Positions 17,600 to 28,088 are shown, numbered from the stretch's first letter. The stretch: DNA of 64,000 bases from Pseudomonas pergaminensis (GCF_024112395.2 NZ_CP078013.2:3162001-3226000); one strand, 5' to 3'. A program made the numbers and translations. Notes: generated by a model not told the origin, from the letters alone.

Positions 17600-18088
17600 G
17601 ATATTGAGCTCTCAAGTTCAAAGGTGCTACTCGCACCTAATCACCCTGATCAACAATGGAAAAGGAAGTTTTTAAAGCGCGGGCAGACCGTTTTACATTG
17701 AGTATTGGGCTACTTCGAGTATCTGTAGTGTCTAGCGCGCTTTTTGGTTGATATAATATTTTCGTTGTTGTGCTCAATCTCGTGGCGCTGTTGTGATTTA
17801 GAGTGGAGGAATTAAGCGAATGGTTAATTTTTTCATCAGAAAGAAACAGCATTAGATCTGCTGGTGCTTGGTTTGTTAATGATAATATGTTTGTTTGGGG
17901 TCCGAGTAGAGATAATCTGCACCATTGGTGGGTTGCTCTTTGGCATTATTACGCCTATGCAAGGTGCAACTGAAATGATCGTTCTACGGCAAGTCCTGAG
18001 GTGACATGAACGTCTTGCCAGTAATTAACCAGGATCTGGGCGTTAGGTGTGATCATTGTCGCAGCCGAAATTCCTAAGGCTGAATTGT
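17600..18088. other. AT-rich intergenic region, no gene seen
   Basis: Nearly 490 bases lie between the GlxA-like gene and the chemoreceptor. Base composition changes from AT-rich to GC-rich near 18050. A 71-codon minus-strand frame at 17637-17852 has no recognisable features. No tRNA or direct repeat marking an ICE end was recognised. Confidence 0.5.
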
Positions 18089-19966
18089 TCAGACACGAAA
18101 AGAACCAACGAGCTGAGACAGACCGGAGAACTGCAACCGCAGTTGTTCACAGGCCGTCAGTGTGGCATTCAGGCTGTCGACGGATTGGCCGTTGAGCGTA
18201 TTGATTTCAACGATGTCGACGTTGAGCAACTCGATCACCGATGTCTGCTCCTCGGTCGCCGCCGCCACTGACTGGTTCACGCCATCGATGAGCGTGATGC
18301 CCTGGGTCACCGCATCAAAACGTTCACCGGCTTGCGTAGCGATCGAAATACTCTGCGCGCTGTACTGCTGGCTTTCATTCATGGTGGTCACGGATGAACG
18401 GGAGTCCGATTGAAGTTCTTCAATCATTTGCTGGATTTCCTCTGCCGAAGACTGTGTCCTGTGGGCAAGGCTTCGGACTTCATCGGCGACCACGGCGAAA
18501 CCGCGGCCGGCTTCTCCCGCACGGGCGGCTTCGATGGCTGCGTTCAAAGCCAGCAGGTTGGTTTGCTGGGAGATGCTTTTGATGACTTCGAGGATCTTGC
18601 CGATATCGACAGTCCTGCCACTCAGGACTTCGAGCCGGCCGGAGGACGTGTGTATTTTTTCAGACAGTTCGTTGATCGCGGCAAGCGTCTTACTTAGGAC
18701 GATCTGGCCTTCCATCGCCTGGGACTTCGCCGTTGACGCCTGCACGGAGGCGGAGGAGGCATTCCTGGCGATTTCCTGGGCGGTGGCGCCCAGCTCATTG
18801 AGCGAGGTGGCGATGCTGTTGCTGCGCTGGTTCTGTTCGTCGCAACTGCTCAGCGATACGATGGAACTGCTGTGCACCTGTTCGACCATCTGCTTCAAAT
18901 GTCGAATGGTGGAGGCGACTTCGAGCATCGAGCGATGGATTCGCTCGACAAAGGTATTGAAGGATTGGGCGACGGTACCGAATTCGTCGCGGCTTTGCGC
19001 GGACAGGCGCAAGGTCAGGTCACCTTCACCCTCGGCGACTGTGTGCATCGCTTTGCCCAGGGTTCGCAGGGGCCTCATCAAGATGTGCATCAGGCTGCCG
19101 AGCAAGCCCACGATGATAGCGACGGTAATGAGCGTCGCGAACACGGCGGACCTGCGCAACTCGCCCAGGGCCGCATACGCCTTGTCGTGGTCGATGGAAA
19201 TGCCGATGTACCATTGCGCGCCCGACAGCCCGCGAATCGGGGTGAAGCCTATGATCTGTTCATGGCCGTCGAGCATGACGGTGTTGAAGGGGTGCTCCAA
19301 CCGGGGAGGGTGGTCGCCAAACACCTCAGGGAGGGTTTTCATCAAATGGTCGCGGTTTGGGCTGACCAGGATCTTGCCCTGGGCGTTCACCATAAAGGCA
19401 TAGCCCAGCCCATTGAGGTCCAGGCCGCCGATCATTTTGGTCAAGGCATCCAGGCTAAGGTCACCGCTGGCGACGCCAATCAGTTTGCCATCGCTGTTCA
19501 ACGGCGTATTGATTGAAAGCACCAGTTGATGGGTGGATTGGCTGACGTAGGGGTCGCTCAGGTTCAGGGTATTACTCGTCGCCGTATCTTTGTACCAGGG
19601 GCGGGTGCGTGGGTCGTATTGGTCGGGCAGGGCGGTCACCGGTTCCATGACCACGCTACCGTCGGCCAAGCCAATGAAGTTCTGCAGGAATTCACTCGCC
19701 AGTGCCTTTTGCGAGATCAACGCCTTGATATGTTCCGGGTGCGGATTCAGGGCGATGTTCTGGCTCAGGTTCTGAATCATCAGCAAGCGCCCTTCGAACC
19801 AGCTTTGCACATGGTTGGCGGTGCTTTGGCCGCTATCGTTCAAGCGCGCCTGCAGGGTGTTCATGATGTAGCGCTCTTGAAGCTGCAAGCTGTAAGTCGA
19901 AAAGGCTGCAAACGCCAGTGTGACGACCGAGACGGCGGCCAGCAGTATCTTATGACTGAATTTCAT
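18089..19966 (-). CDS. Methyl-accepting chemotaxis protein with dCache sensor
   Basis: A 625-residue chemoreceptor: first membrane segment at residues 6-28, periplasmic dCache domain to about 275 with the ligand-pocket signature [11 protein letters not shown] and [20 protein letters not shown], a second membrane segment near 280-300, HAMP, and a signalling tip with [19 protein letters not shown]. The RPWY pattern resembles amino-acid or amine-binding dCache receptors. It starts 82 bases after the FAD oxidoreductase gene on the same strand and may be read with that catabolic operon, which would link chemotaxis to the substrate that the operon consumes. The ligand is not known. Confidence 0.9.
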   Translation of the reverse strand: MKFSHKILLAAVSVVTLAFAAFSTYSLQLQERYIMNTLQARLNDSGQSTANHVQSWFEGRLLMIQNLSQNIALNPHPEHIKALISQKALASEFLQNFIGLADGSVVMEPVTALPDQYDPRTRPWYKDTATSNTLNLSDPYVSQSTHQLVLSINTPLNSDGKLIGVASGDLSLDALTKMIGGLDLNGLGYAFMVNAQGKILVSPNRDHLMKTLPEVFGDHPPRLEHPFNTVMLDGHEQIIGFTPIRGLSGAQWYIGISIDHDKAYAALGELRRSAVFATLITVAIIVGLLGSLMHILMRPLRTLGKAMHTVAEGEGDLTLRLSAQSRDEFGTVAQSFNTFVERIHRSMLEVASTIRHLKQMVEQVHSSSIVSLSSCDEQNQRSNSIATSLNELGATAQEIARNASSASVQASTAKSQAMEGQIVLSKTLAAINELSEKIHTSSGRLEVLSGRTVDIGKILEVIKSISQQTNLLALNAAIEAARAGEAGRGFAVVADEVRSLAHRTQSSAEEIQQMIEELQSDSRSSVTTMNESQQYSAQSISIATQAGERFDAVTQGITLIDGVNQSVAAATEEQTSVIELLNVDIVEINTLNGQSVDSLNATLTACEQLRLQFSGLSQLVGSFRV

Positions 19967-20048
19967 CGGCAATGCTCACCTGCAAGGAGAGGGGACGCGG
20001 CCTCGCCGACATGGTGGTGCGACTGTAGCCACTCTCGGGAAATACGCA

Positions 20049-21155
20049 CTAAATATCAATTAGCTCGCGCACATGCTCGGCAATCGCCAGGCACGACGTC
20101 AGGCCCGGTGACTCAATGCCGAACAAATTGATCAGCCCCGGTACACCATGCTCGCGCTGGCTGCTGATCACAAAATCGCTGGCCGGCTCGCCCGGTGGCG
20201 AGATTTTTGGACGAATCCCGCTGTAGCCCGGTTGCAGACTGTTATCCGGCAAATCGGGCCAGTAGCTGCGGATGGCCGAATAGAAACCGTCCGCGCGTGC
20301 CGGATCGACCTGGTAGTCCTCGGTGTCGACCCATTCGGTGTCCGGGCCGAAGCGCGCCTGGCCACCCAGGTCGACCGTCATGTGCACGCCGAGACCATCT
20401 GCTTCCGGTGCCGGGTAGATCAGGTGCGTGAAGGGCACGCGCTTTGAAACGCTGAAGTAGCTGCCCTTGCACAAATAGTCGCGTGGCACCTTGTCTGGCG
20501 CCAACCCTTCGATGGATCTTGCCAGTGCCGGCGCATGAAGCCCCGCCGAATTGATCAGCCTGCGACAGGAGAGCTGTATGGGGGACTCCCCACCGATGTC
20601 CAGCAAGAAACCGTCCGCTGTGACTTTGGCTCCGATCAGTGGCGCGTGAAACGCGATACTGGTGCCGGCCGCTTCGGCATCTCCTTGCAGCGCCAGCATC
20701 AGCGCATGGGAGTCGACGATGCCGGTGGACGGCGAATACAACGCCGCGATGCATTCAAGCGCGGGCTCCAGTGCAGTGGCCTGGCTGCGATCAAGCAGGC
20801 GCAAATCATTCACACTGTTTTCAAGCCCACGCTTGAGCAAGCATTCCAGCTGAGCGACTTGCGCTTCCGTATTGGCAACGATCAACTTTCCGGTTCTGCG
20901 CGTATCGACCCCATGACTGAGACAATACGCGTAGAGGGCATGTCGGCCCTCGACGCAGAATCGGGCTTTCAGGCTCCCGGGCGGGTAGTAGATGCCCGCG
21001 TGGATAACCTCCGAGTTGCGCGAGCTCGTGCCGATACCGATTGCCTCGCCAGCTTCTATCACCAGCACTTCATGGCCGGCCCGGGCCATTTCGCGTGCCA
21101 CGGCAAGCCCTACCACGCCAGCGCCTACGACTACGCAATCAATATCGACACTCAC
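20049..21155 (-). CDS. FAD-dependent oxidoreductase, L-2-hydroxyglutarate-oxidase-like
   Basis: A 368-residue DAO/COG0579-type flavoprotein. The FAD-binding [24 protein letters not shown] lies at about residues 8-30, followed by [22 protein letters not shown], a signature shared with LhgO-type hydroxy-acid oxidases, and a C-terminal [18 protein letters not shown] choose the GTG at 21155, seven bases after AAGGAG. It lies 14 bases after the dehydrogenase gene. It probably oxidises a 2-hydroxy acid or an amino compound; the substrate is open. Electrons could pass to the EtfAB pair encoded across the locus, which is inference. Confidence 0.75.
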   Translation of the reverse strand: MSVDIDCVVVGAGVVGLAVAREMARAGHEVLVIEAGEAIGIGTSSRNSEVIHAGIYYPPGSLKARFCVEGRHALYAYCLSHGVDTRRTGKLIVANTEAQVAQLECLLKRGLENSVNDLRLLDRSQATALEPALECIAALYSPSTGIVDSHALMLALQGDAEAAGTSIAFHAPLIGAKVTADGFLLDIGGESPIQLSCRRLINSAGLHAPALARSIEGLAPDKVPRDYLCKGSYFSVSKRVPFTHLIYPAPEADGLGVHMTVDLGGQARFGPDTEWVDTEDYQVDPARADGFYSAIRSYWPDLPDNSLQPGYSGIRPKISPPGEPASDFVISSQREHGVPGLINLFGIESPGLTSCLAIAEHVRELIDI

Positions 21156-21169
21156 GTCACGACTCCTTC

Positions 21170-22621
21170 TCAGATGCCGCCCAGGCACATGTATTTGATT
21201 TCCAGATAATCATCGATGCCGTATTTGGAACCTTCACGACCCAGGCCGGACGCTTTCATACCGCCGAAAGGCGCGGTTTCAGTCGAGATAATCCCGGTGT
21301 TGATGCCGATGATCCCGTATTCAAGCGCTTCGGCCACGCAGAACACCCGCGACAGGTCGCGAGCGAAGAAATACGCCGCCAGGCCGAACTCGGTGTCATT
21401 GGCCTGTGCAACAACATCCGCTTCGCTGGTGAAGCGAAACAGCGGTGCCAAGGGGCCAAAGGTTTCTTCGCGTGCAACCAGGGCGGTCTTGGGCACGTCC
21501 ACCATGATGGTCGGTTCGAAGAAGTTGCCGCCCAACGCATGGGGTTTGCCGCCCTGGATCACACGTGCACCCTGGGTGATTGCATCGGCAATATGTTCCT
21601 GAAGCTTCTGCACCGCTTTTTCATCGATCAGCGGGCCGGTCGTGGTGCCTTCGTCCAGGCCATTGCCCAGACGCAGCCTGGCGACGGCAGCCTGCAGTTT
21701 TTCGGCGAAGGCATCGTAGATGCTGTCGTGGATATACAGGCGGTTGGCGCACACGCAGGTTTGCCCGGCATTGCGGTATTTGGACGACATGGCGCCTTCG
21801 ACGGCCGCATCCAGGTCCGCGTCTTCAAACACTATGAACGGCGAGTTTCCGCCGAGCTCAAGCGAAACCTTCTTGATGTCCTGGGCGCATTCGGCCATCA
21901 ACTGACGACCAATCTCGGTCGAGCCGGTGAATGACAGTTTGCGAACAATCGGGTTGCTGGTCAGTTCTGCGCCGATTTGCGCCGCAGAACCGGTCACCAC
22001 GCTGAGCACGCCGTCAGGAATGCCGGCGCGGGAGGCCAGTTCTGCCAGGGCCAAAGCGGAGAAAGGCGTCTGGCTCGCCGGTTTGATCACCATGGTACAG
22101 CCCGCGGCCAACGCCGGGCCCGCTTTGCGCGTGATCATGGCGCATGGGAAATTCCACGGTGTAATCGCGGCCGTCACGCCGATAGGCTGCTTGATCACCA
22201 GCAGGCGTTTGTCCGGTTGGTGGCCTGGAATGATGTCGCCATAGACGCGTTTGCCTTCCTCGGCAAACCATTCGATGAAGGATGCGGCGTAGGCGATTTC
22301 GCCTTTGGCTTCGGCCAGGGGTTTACCCTGTTCCAGCGTCATCAGGCAGGCCAGGTCGTCCTGGTTGGCGATGATCAGGTCGAACCAGCGGCGCAGTACG
22401 GTGGCGCGGTCCTTGGCGGTGCGTGCGCGCCAGGCCGGCAGTGCCTGTTCGGCGGCTTCGATGGCGCGGCGTGTTTCGGCGGCGCCCATTTTGGGTACCT
22501 GGCCGAGTATTTCGCCCGTCGCCGGATTGTTTACGTCCACGTGCTGTTCATTGTCCGCGTCGGTCCAGACGCCGGCTATATAGGCTTGTTGGCGGAACAG
22601 ACGGCTATCACGCAATTTCAT
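21170..22621 (-). CDS. gabD: NAD(P)-dependent succinate-semialdehyde dehydrogenase-like
   Basis: A 483-residue aldehyde dehydrogenase, the length of GabD. Catalytic Glu255 is in [10 protein letters not shown] and Cys289 in [11 protein letters not shown]; the coenzyme site has FTGSTEIGR, and [21 protein letters not shown] is intact. It converts succinate semialdehyde, or the closely related glutarate semialdehyde, to the dicarboxylate. The ATG at 22621 follows GGAG. Second gene of the SDR-dehydrogenase-FAD oxidoreductase operon, controlled by the promoter at 23446-23474. With the transaminase at 32274-33644 a GABA-like pathway is plausible, but the true substrate may be another omega-amino acid. 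Confidence 0.88.
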   Translation of the reverse strand: MKLRDSRLFRQQAYIAGVWTDADNEQHVDVNNPATGEILGQVPKMGAAETRRAIEAAEQALPAWRARTAKDRATVLRRWFDLIIANQDDLACLMTLEQGKPLAEAKGEIAYAASFIEWFAEEGKRVYGDIIPGHQPDKRLLVIKQPIGVTAAITPWNFPCAMITRKAGPALAAGCTMVIKPASQTPFSALALAELASRAGIPDGVLSVVTGSAAQIGAELTSNPIVRKLSFTGSTEIGRQLMAECAQDIKKVSLELGGNSPFIVFEDADLDAAVEGAMSSKYRNAGQTCVCANRLYIHDSIYDAFAEKLQAAVARLRLGNGLDEGTTTGPLIDEKAVQKLQEHIADAITQGARVIQGGKPHALGGNFFEPTIMVDVPKTALVAREETFGPLAPLFRFTSEADVVAQANDTEFGLAAYFFARDLSRVFCVAEALEYGIIGINTGIISTETAPFGGMKASGLGREGSKYGIDDYLEIKYMCLGGI

Positions 22622-22667
22622 AAAAACTCCGGTTGGACGTTTTGCAAAAGGGAAAGGAATGACCCGC

Positions 22668-23405
22668 TCAAACGTGCTGGCCACCGTTGACCTGGATCTC
22701 TGCGCCATTGATGTAGGAGGCACCTGAGGTACACAGGAAATGAATGAGAGACGCCACTTCTTCCGGCTTGCCAAGCCGATGCATTGGAATGTTGCGTTCA
22801 ACAATGTCCTGGGTGCCGGGGGAGAGGATCGACGTATCGATTTCCCCAGGGGCGATAGCATTCACCCGAATGCCGTGCTGCCCATAGTCGTAAGCCATTT
22901 CTCGAGTCAACGCGGATAAGGCTGCTTTCGACGTCGCATAAGCGACCCCGGCGAACGGGTGGACTCTTGAGCCTGCAATCGAGGTGACGTTGATGATGGT
23001 GCCTTGCGCCGCTTTCAGCTCAGCGAACAAACCCCGAGCGAGCAGCGCGGTGGAAAACAGGTTGACGTTGAAGACCTGCAGCCAGGTGGCATAGTCGGTT
23101 TCCAACACGCCGAGTCGGCCGCCTTGCGGTCCTTTAGGGCTCATGCCGGCGTTATCGACTAGTGCATGCAGCTTGCCGTCACCGAGTTTTTCTTTGATCA
23201 GGTCGATGCTGGCTTCAATGCTGCCAATGTCCTCGAGATCCAGATGGATGTGGTTCTCCTGACCGTCCGCCCAGGGACATTCGGTCGCCCAGCTTTGGCG
23301 GGAGGCGGTGAAAACGCGCCAGCCCGCTGCATTGAAGTGTTTGACCGTTGCATGCCCGATGCCTCTGCTGGCGCCTGTCAGCAGCAGGGTTTTTTTCTCA
23401 CTCAT
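22668..23405 (-). CDS. SDR-family oxidoreductase
   Basis: A 245-residue short-chain dehydrogenase/reductase. The cofactor motif TGASRGIGHATV is at residues 10-21, NAG at about 87-89 (VDNAGMSPKGP), catalytic Ser near 146 (VTSIAGSR), and YATSK with the active-site Tyr and Lys near 158-162; IRVNAIAPGEIDT follows. A GGxHV end closes it. It could reduce a semialdehyde or oxidise a hydroxy acid; the substrate cannot be read from the sequence. It is the first gene of the minus-strand catabolic operon, directly downstream of the palindrome at 23440. Confidence 0.88.
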   Translation of the reverse strand: MSEKKTLLLTGASRGIGHATVKHFNAAGWRVFTASRQSWATECPWADGQENHIHLDLEDIGSIEASIDLIKEKLGDGKLHALVDNAGMSPKGPQGGRLGVLETDYATWLQVFNVNLFSTALLARGLFAELKAAQGTIINVTSIAGSRVHPFAGVAYATSKAALSALTREMAYDYGQHGIRVNAIAPGEIDTSILSPGTQDIVERNIPMHRLGKPEEVASLIHFLCTSGASYINGAEIQVNGGQHV

Positions 23406-23439
23406 GGGACGTCCTCAATCGGTGCGGGTTGTTGATGTT

Positions 23440-23449
23440 TGATGCATCA
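23440..23449. promoter_or_regulatory. Palindromic operator TGATGCATCA (site 1)
   Basis: A perfect ten-base palindrome overlaps the likely -10 element of the SDR operon promoter. The same sequence recurs at 23645 and 33690, beside the ABC operon and beside the aminotransferase/GntR pair. It is the likely binding site of the GntR-family protein at 33806. Confidence 0.7.
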
Positions 23450-23474
23450 TGTTTAAAAAAATCTGTACTGTCAA
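23446..23474 (-). promoter_or_regulatory. Sigma70 promoter of the SDR-gabD-oxidoreductase operon
   Basis: On the minus strand a perfect -35 TTGACA (23474-23469), a 17-base spacer and a -10-like CATGAT (23451-23446) stand 45-70 bases before the SDR start. The -10 element overlaps the palindromic operator, so a bound regulator would block RNA polymerase. Confidence 0.6.
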
Positions 23475-23644
23475 CCGGTTCTTCTATGCTTCGCACGGCG
23501 CGCCTAAGCGGTGCGTACACGCCTTTCATTGCACGTGCGAGTGCCAGGCCCCTTGGATGTTACGGCAGCGTTCAAGTGTTTTTCGCACCTAACATCTGTG
23601 GCCACGTTGGCACTCTTTATGCTGAAATCCTGAAATATAAAACA

Positions 23645-23654
23645 TGATGCATCA
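23645..23654. promoter_or_regulatory. Palindromic operator TGATGCATCA (site 2)
   Basis: A second perfect copy (extended ATGATGCATCAT, 23644-23655) lies just downstream of a TATAAA at 23636-23641 and 76 bases before the ABC ATPase start. It is well placed for repression of the transporter operon. Confidence 0.65.
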
Positions 23655-23730
23655 TCATTGAAGATGTGCTTAAAATGAAGCCGTGTAACCCTGAACGACA
23701 TATCCAAAACAATAATAAGCAGGTGCAGCC

Positions 23731-24822
23731 ATGAGCATTGCCCCCCCTTATGTACGCTTCAGAGGCGTGCAGAAGAGCTATGACGGCGAACAGTTGGTGG
23801 TCAAAAAGCTTGACCTCGACATCCAGCGGGGTGAGTTCCTTACCTTGCTCGGGCCTTCGGGCTCTGGAAAAACCACCAGCCTGATGATGCTGGCAGGCTT
23901 CGAAACGCCCACCGAAGGCGAAATTCTGCTCGACGGCAAGCCGTTACATACGGTGGCGCCGCATCAGCGTGGGATCGGCATGGTGTTTCAAAACTACGCA
24001 CTGTTTCCCCACATGACGGTGGCGGGCAACCTCGCATTCCCTCTTAAAGTTAGGCGAATGAGTGCCGTCGATATCGACGTGAAGGTCAAGCGTGCTTTGG
24101 AAATGGTCCAGCTCGGTCACCTCGCGCAACGCTACCCGGCGCAGTTATCCGGTGGGCAACAGCAACGCATCGCACTGGCGCGTGCGCTGGTGTTCGAGCC
24201 CAGTCTGGTGCTGATGGATGAGCCCTTGGGGGCGCTGGATAAACAGCTGCGTGAACAGATGCAGTTGGAAATCCGACGCTTGCATCGCCAGTTGGGCTTG
24301 ACCGTAGTGTTCGTCACCCATGATCAGGCGGAAGCCTTGACACTCTCTGACCGTGTCGCGGTTTTCAATGATGGTGTGATTCAGCAAATCGACACGCCCA
24401 AAGCGCTCTATGAGCACCCCAACAATTCTTTCGTGGCTCACTTCATCGGTGAAAACAACGCGCTGCCGGGGACGGTTGTTTCGGTTTCCGGTGCAGAGTG
24501 TCGCGTGCGCCTGGCGGATGGTTCCGAGGTCGGCGCCCGCGCTACGACTGTTCTGTCTGCCGGTGATTCCACATCGTTGTCGATCCGTCCTGAACGGGTC
24601 GGGCTGAACAAACCGTCCGCCAATAGCCTGCCGGGACGCATTGAGGAGCTGATTTATCTGGGCGATCACGTTCGGGTGCGGCTCAACGTTGTCGGGCACC
24701 AGGCGTTCACCGCAAAAGTCCCTATCGCTGAAATGCACGATGACTGGCTGACCGGTCATACGTTGCCTGTCGGCTGGTTCAGTCACGACGCCAGTGCGCT
24801 CGATCCATTGGCCCATTACTGA
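23731..24822 (+). CDS. potA: Pot-type ABC importer ATP-binding protein
   Basis: A 363-residue ATPase of the spermidine/putrescine (PotA) class. Walker A GPSGSGKTT is at about residues 42-50, the Q-loop within FQNYALFPHMTV, signature LSGGQQQRIALARAL, Walker B LVLMDEPLGALD and the switch His in VFVTHDQAEAL. A C-terminal TOBE regulatory domain covers about residues 280-355. It powers the two permeases encoded downstream. First gene of the plus-strand operon, preceded by a palindromic operator; AGGTG serves as ribosome site. The Pot naming marks the class, not a proven substrate. Confidence 0.9.
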   Translation: MSIAPPYVRFRGVQKSYDGEQLVVKKLDLDIQRGEFLTLLGPSGSGKTTSLMMLAGFETPTEGEILLDGKPLHTVAPHQRGIGMVFQNYALFPHMTVAGNLAFPLKVRRMSAVDIDVKVKRALEMVQLGHLAQRYPAQLSGGQQQRIALARALVFEPSLVLMDEPLGALDKQLREQMQLEIRRLHRQLGLTVVFVTHDQAEALTLSDRVAVFNDGVIQQIDTPKALYEHPNNSFVAHFIGENNALPGTVVSVSGAECRVRLADGSEVGARATTVLSAGDSTSLSIRPERVGLNKPSANSLPGRIEELIYLGDHVRVRLNVVGHQAFTAKVPIAEMHDDWLTGHTLPVGWFSHDASALDPLAHY

Positions 24823-24860
24823 AAAAAGCGTTGCCCAAAACACTGCTGAGGAGCGTTCCC

Positions 24861-25889
24861 ATGTTCAAGAAAATCGCGGTATTGGCGTTGATGGCTGGCG
24901 TAGCAAGCCAGGTGCAGGCTCAACAGCTCACGGTTGTGTCGTTCGGAGGGCTTAATAAGCAAGCCCAGGAGAAAGCGTTTTACCAACCGTTTTCCAAGGC
25001 GAACGACGTCAACATTGAGGCGGGTGAGTTCAACGGCGAGATGGCTAAGATCAAAGCCATGGTGGAGACCGGTCAGGTCGGCTGGGATGTGGTCGAGGTT
25101 GAAAGTCCGGAGTTGGTGCGCGGGTGCAGCGAGGGGCTGTTCGAACCCTTGGACTGGGCAAAGCTGGGCGACAAGAGACAGCTGGTCGATTCGGCGGTGA
25201 GTGAGTGCGGGGCAGGCATTTTCATCTGGTCCACGGTGTTGGCTTACGATTCCAAAAAACTCGCCAGGGCCCCCATCGGTTGGGCGGATTTTTGGGATTT
25301 GAAGACCTATCCAGGCAAACGTGCGCTACGCAAAAGCGCGAAGTTTACCCTTGAAATTGCATTGTTGGCCGATGGCGTTTCCCAGGGCCAACTCTACAAC
25401 GTGCTGGCCACGCCCGAGGGCGTCGACCGGGCCTTTAAAAAGCTCGATGAAATCAAGTCGAGTATCCAGTGGTGGGAAGCCGGCGCTCAACCGATGCAGT
25501 GGCTGGTTTCCGGCGACGTGGTCATGACCTCCGCCTATAACGGGCGCGTCACCGCAGCGCAGAAAGAAGGGCACCCGTTCTCGATCGTCTGGAATGGCAG
25601 TCTTTACGACCTGGATAGCTGGGCGATCGTCAAGGGGTCGAAGAACAAGGCGTTGGCCGAGCAGTTCATCGCATTCGCCAACCGTCCCGAGAACCAGAAA
25701 GTCTTCGCCGAAACCATTCCCTACGGGCCGACCAACACGCTGGCCATTGCGCAGATCGACGCCACGGTGCGCCCCGATTTGCCAACCGCTCCCGCTAACC
25801 TCAAAGGCGCACGCGGGGTAGATACCGATTTCTGGATCGAACACGGTGAAGAGCTGGAGCAACGCTTCAACGCCTGGGCGGCGAACTAA
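24861..25889 (+). CDS. ABC transporter substrate-binding protein (PotD/F-type)
   Basis: A 342-residue periplasmic protein. The start at 24861 gives a clean signal peptide (MFKKIAVLALMAGVASQVQA) after GAGGAG. The mature part has LTVVSFGGLNKQAQEKAFYQ, GWDVVEVESPELVRGC, GAGIFIWSTVLAYD and TYPGKRALRK, typical of the extracellular solute-binding family that serves polyamine-type importers. The late WWEAGAQPMQWLVSGDVVM stretch lines the pocket in this family. It defines the substrate of the importer; candidates are polyamines, GABA-like or omega-amino acids, undecided by sequence. Confidence 0.88.
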   Translation: MFKKIAVLALMAGVASQVQAQQLTVVSFGGLNKQAQEKAFYQPFSKANDVNIEAGEFNGEMAKIKAMVETGQVGWDVVEVESPELVRGCSEGLFEPLDWAKLGDKRQLVDSAVSECGAGIFIWSTVLAYDSKKLARAPIGWADFWDLKTYPGKRALRKSAKFTLEIALLADGVSQGQLYNVLATPEGVDRAFKKLDEIKSSIQWWEAGAQPMQWLVSGDVVMTSAYNGRVTAAQKEGHPFSIVWNGSLYDLDSWAIVKGSKNKALAEQFIAFANRPENQKVFAETIPYGPTNTLAIAQIDATVRPDLPTAPANLKGARGVDTDFWIEHGEELEQRFNAWAAN

Positions 25890-25948
25890 TCAGCCACCAC
25901 CGGCCTCATCTGTTTGAAGCCGGTTCAGCCTTATACTTGGAGACCAGC

Positions 25949-27211
25949 ATGTCAGAAGTCAGCCTGACGGCTATCGATCATTCAACCGATAAGGGCGCCT
26001 CTCTCAAGCAGCGATTGCTGCATGCCGAACGTGCCTACCGTAAGCGATCCGTACTGCTGATCGCGCCGCTTTTGATATTTCTACTGATCAGCTTCGTGTT
26101 CCCGATCGGCAACATACTGTGGAAGAGCCTCGACAACCCGGAAGTCAAACGGGCATTACCCACGACGCTGCAGGCGTTGCAAGACTGGGACGGCGAAAGC
26201 CGGCCGGATGAGAAAGTCTTTTCGTCGTTGGTGATGGACCTGAAAACCGCCAAGGCCGAGGGGCAGACCCCAGGCTTGATCAAGCGGCTGGGTTATGAAG
26301 ACGGTCGTTATCGCACGCTCCTCAACATGGCCTTGCGCAAGTTGCCGAATAACGACGCCGAATCGATCAGTCGGGCGCTCATCGCTCAATCGACGCTTTG
26401 GGCGGAGCCGAGTACTTGGCGCAGTATCCAGCGCGCAGGGCGCCCGCTCACGGCGTATTACGTGCTGGCTGCGTTCGATCATCAGGTGGATGCCCAAAGC
26501 GGTGATATTGTCGAGCTGCCCAAGGGGCAGGCGCTGTATCTGTCAGTGCTGATGCGCACACTTTGGATGGCCAGCGTGGTCACGCTGCTGTGCGTACTGT
26601 TCGGTTACCCGGTGGCCTATTGGCTGGCCAAGCAACCGAGCAGCCGCGCCAACCTTCTTCTGATCATGGTGCTGCTACCGTTCTGGACCTCTTTGCTGGT
26701 GCGTACGGCGGGCTGGATCGTGCTGCTACAGAACGGCGGGTTGATCAACAGTTCACTGATCGGTCTCGGGCTCATCGAGCACCCCTTGCAGCTAGTATTT
26801 AACCGAGGGGGGGTCTACATCTCCATGACCCACATACTGCTGCCCTTTGTGATCCTGCCGCTCTATGCAGTGATGAAAGGCATCTCTCCCAACTACGTCC
26901 GCGCAGCCGTTTCACTCGGGGCGCATCCGTTCCGCGCGTTCTGGTCGGCCTACGTGCCGCAGACCTTCGCGGGGGTTACGGCAGGTGCGTTGCTGGTCTT
27001 CATCATGGCTATTGGGTACTACATCACGCCCGCGTTGCTGGGGGGGCCGGGTGATCAGATGCTGAGTTATTTCGTCGCGTTCTACACCAACAGCACCATC
27101 AATTGGGGGATGGCCGCGGCGCTGGGGAGCCAGTTGCTGATCATCGTCTTGCTGTTGTATTGGGTGTATTCGCGCATCACCCGTTCAGCCAACCCCGCCC
27201 AACGTGCATGA
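25949..27211 (+). CDS. potB: ABC importer permease, PotB-type
   Basis: A 420-residue membrane protein. It starts at the ATG at 25949 after TTGGAGA. The first membrane segment (about residues 30-55) is followed by a long periplasmic insert of roughly 140 residues, as in the larger PotB-type subunits, then five or six more segments, including the EAA-like loop GISPNYVRAAVSLGAHPFRAFW that contacts the ATPase. It forms the channel together with the next permease. The gene ends nine bases before the next start, so the two are coupled. Confidence 0.9.
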   Translation: MSEVSLTAIDHSTDKGASLKQRLLHAERAYRKRSVLLIAPLLIFLLISFVFPIGNILWKSLDNPEVKRALPTTLQALQDWDGESRPDEKVFSSLVMDLKTAKAEGQTPGLIKRLGYEDGRYRTLLNMALRKLPNNDAESISRALIAQSTLWAEPSTWRSIQRAGRPLTAYYVLAAFDHQVDAQSGDIVELPKGQALYLSVLMRTLWMASVVTLLCVLFGYPVAYWLAKQPSSRANLLLIMVLLPFWTSLLVRTAGWIVLLQNGGLINSSLIGLGLIEHPLQLVFNRGGVYISMTHILLPFVILPLYAVMKGISPNYVRAAVSLGAHPFRAFWSAYVPQTFAGVTAGALLVFIMAIGYYITPALLGGPGDQMLSYFVAFYTNSTINWGMAAALGSQLLIIVLLLYWVYSRITRSANPAQRA

Positions 27212-27219
27212 GGTGTTTG

Positions 27220-28044
27220 ATGAATCATCATTCTACAGTGGTCGAGCGCCTCTGGTCGCCGATCTTCAGTGTATTCAGCTTCAGCCTGCTGGTTTTTCTG
27301 GTGGTGCCGATCCTGGTAATCGTACCGCTGTCTTTCAACGAAGGGTCGTTTCTCAGTTATCCGTTGAGCGGTTTCTCATTGCGCTGGTATCAGGAGTTTC
27401 TCGGTTCCCAGGAGTGGATGCGGGCACTGCGCAATAGCTTGATTATCGCACCGGCAGCCACGTTGCTGGCCACCGCGCTCGGCACCCTGGCCGCCGTGGG
27501 CCTCGCCCGCGGCGAGTTCCGTGGTAAGGGGCTGGTGATGGCCGTATTGATTTCGCCGATGATCGCGCCCGTGGTGATTATTGCGGTGGCGCTCTACTTT
27601 TTTTTCGCCCAATTGAATTTGCTCAACAGCTACCTTGGCCTCGTGCTGGCTCACGCTGCGCTCGGAGTGCCCTTCGTAGTGATCACCGTGGCGGCGACGT
27701 TACAGGGCTATGATCGGAATTTTTCCCGTGCAGCCGCCAGTTTGGGGGCACCGCCGTTGTTGGCGTTTCGCAAGGTCATGCTGCCGCTGATTGCGCCCGG
27801 CGTGATCAGTGGGGCCTTGTTCGCGTTTGCCACCTCTTTCGATGAGGTGGTGGTGACGCTTTTTTTGGCCAGCCCCGCCCAACGCACGTTGCCGATGCAA
27901 ATGTTTGGAGGCATTCGCGAGAACCTCAATCCCACCATCGCTGCGGCGGCGACCTTGATGGTAGGTGCGTCAGCCGTGCTGTTACTGCTGATGGAGTGGT
28001 TGCGTCGGCGCAACGAAAAACTTCGCGGCAGCAGTACCGTTTGA
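27220..28044 (+). CDS. potC: ABC importer permease, PotC-type
   Basis: A 274-residue membrane protein starting with the ATG at 27220, eight bases after the potB stop. Six membrane segments are visible from about residue 20 (FSLLVFLVVPILVIVPLSF) to 262, with the EAA loop YDRNFSRAAASLGAPPLLAFRKVMLP. It is the second half of the import channel. It ends 44 bases before etfB, with no terminator visible between the transporter and the flavoprotein genes, so read-through into etfBA is possible. Confidence 0.9.
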   Translation: MNHHSTVVERLWSPIFSVFSFSLLVFLVVPILVIVPLSFNEGSFLSYPLSGFSLRWYQEFLGSQEWMRALRNSLIIAPAATLLATALGTLAAVGLARGEFRGKGLVMAVLISPMIAPVVIIAVALYFFFAQLNLLNSYLGLVLAHAALGVPFVVITVAATLQGYDRNFSRAAASLGAPPLLAFRKVMLPLIAPGVISGALFAFATSFDEVVVTLFLASPAQRTLPMQMFGGIRENLNPTIAAAATLMVGASAVLLLLMEWLRRRNEKLRGSSTV

Positions 28045-28088
28045 CACGTTATCCCGACCCACCCTGGCTATGCTTACTGAGGTAATTG

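Noticed and set aside
17637..17852. A 71-codon minus-strand frame upstream of the GlxA-like gene
   Set aside because: No ribosome site, no domain and composition typical of AT-rich non-coding DNA.
18534..19403. A 289-codon plus-strand frame inside the chemoreceptor gene
   Set aside because: The opposite strand encodes a full chemoreceptor with all its motifs; long antisense frames are common in GC-rich DNA.
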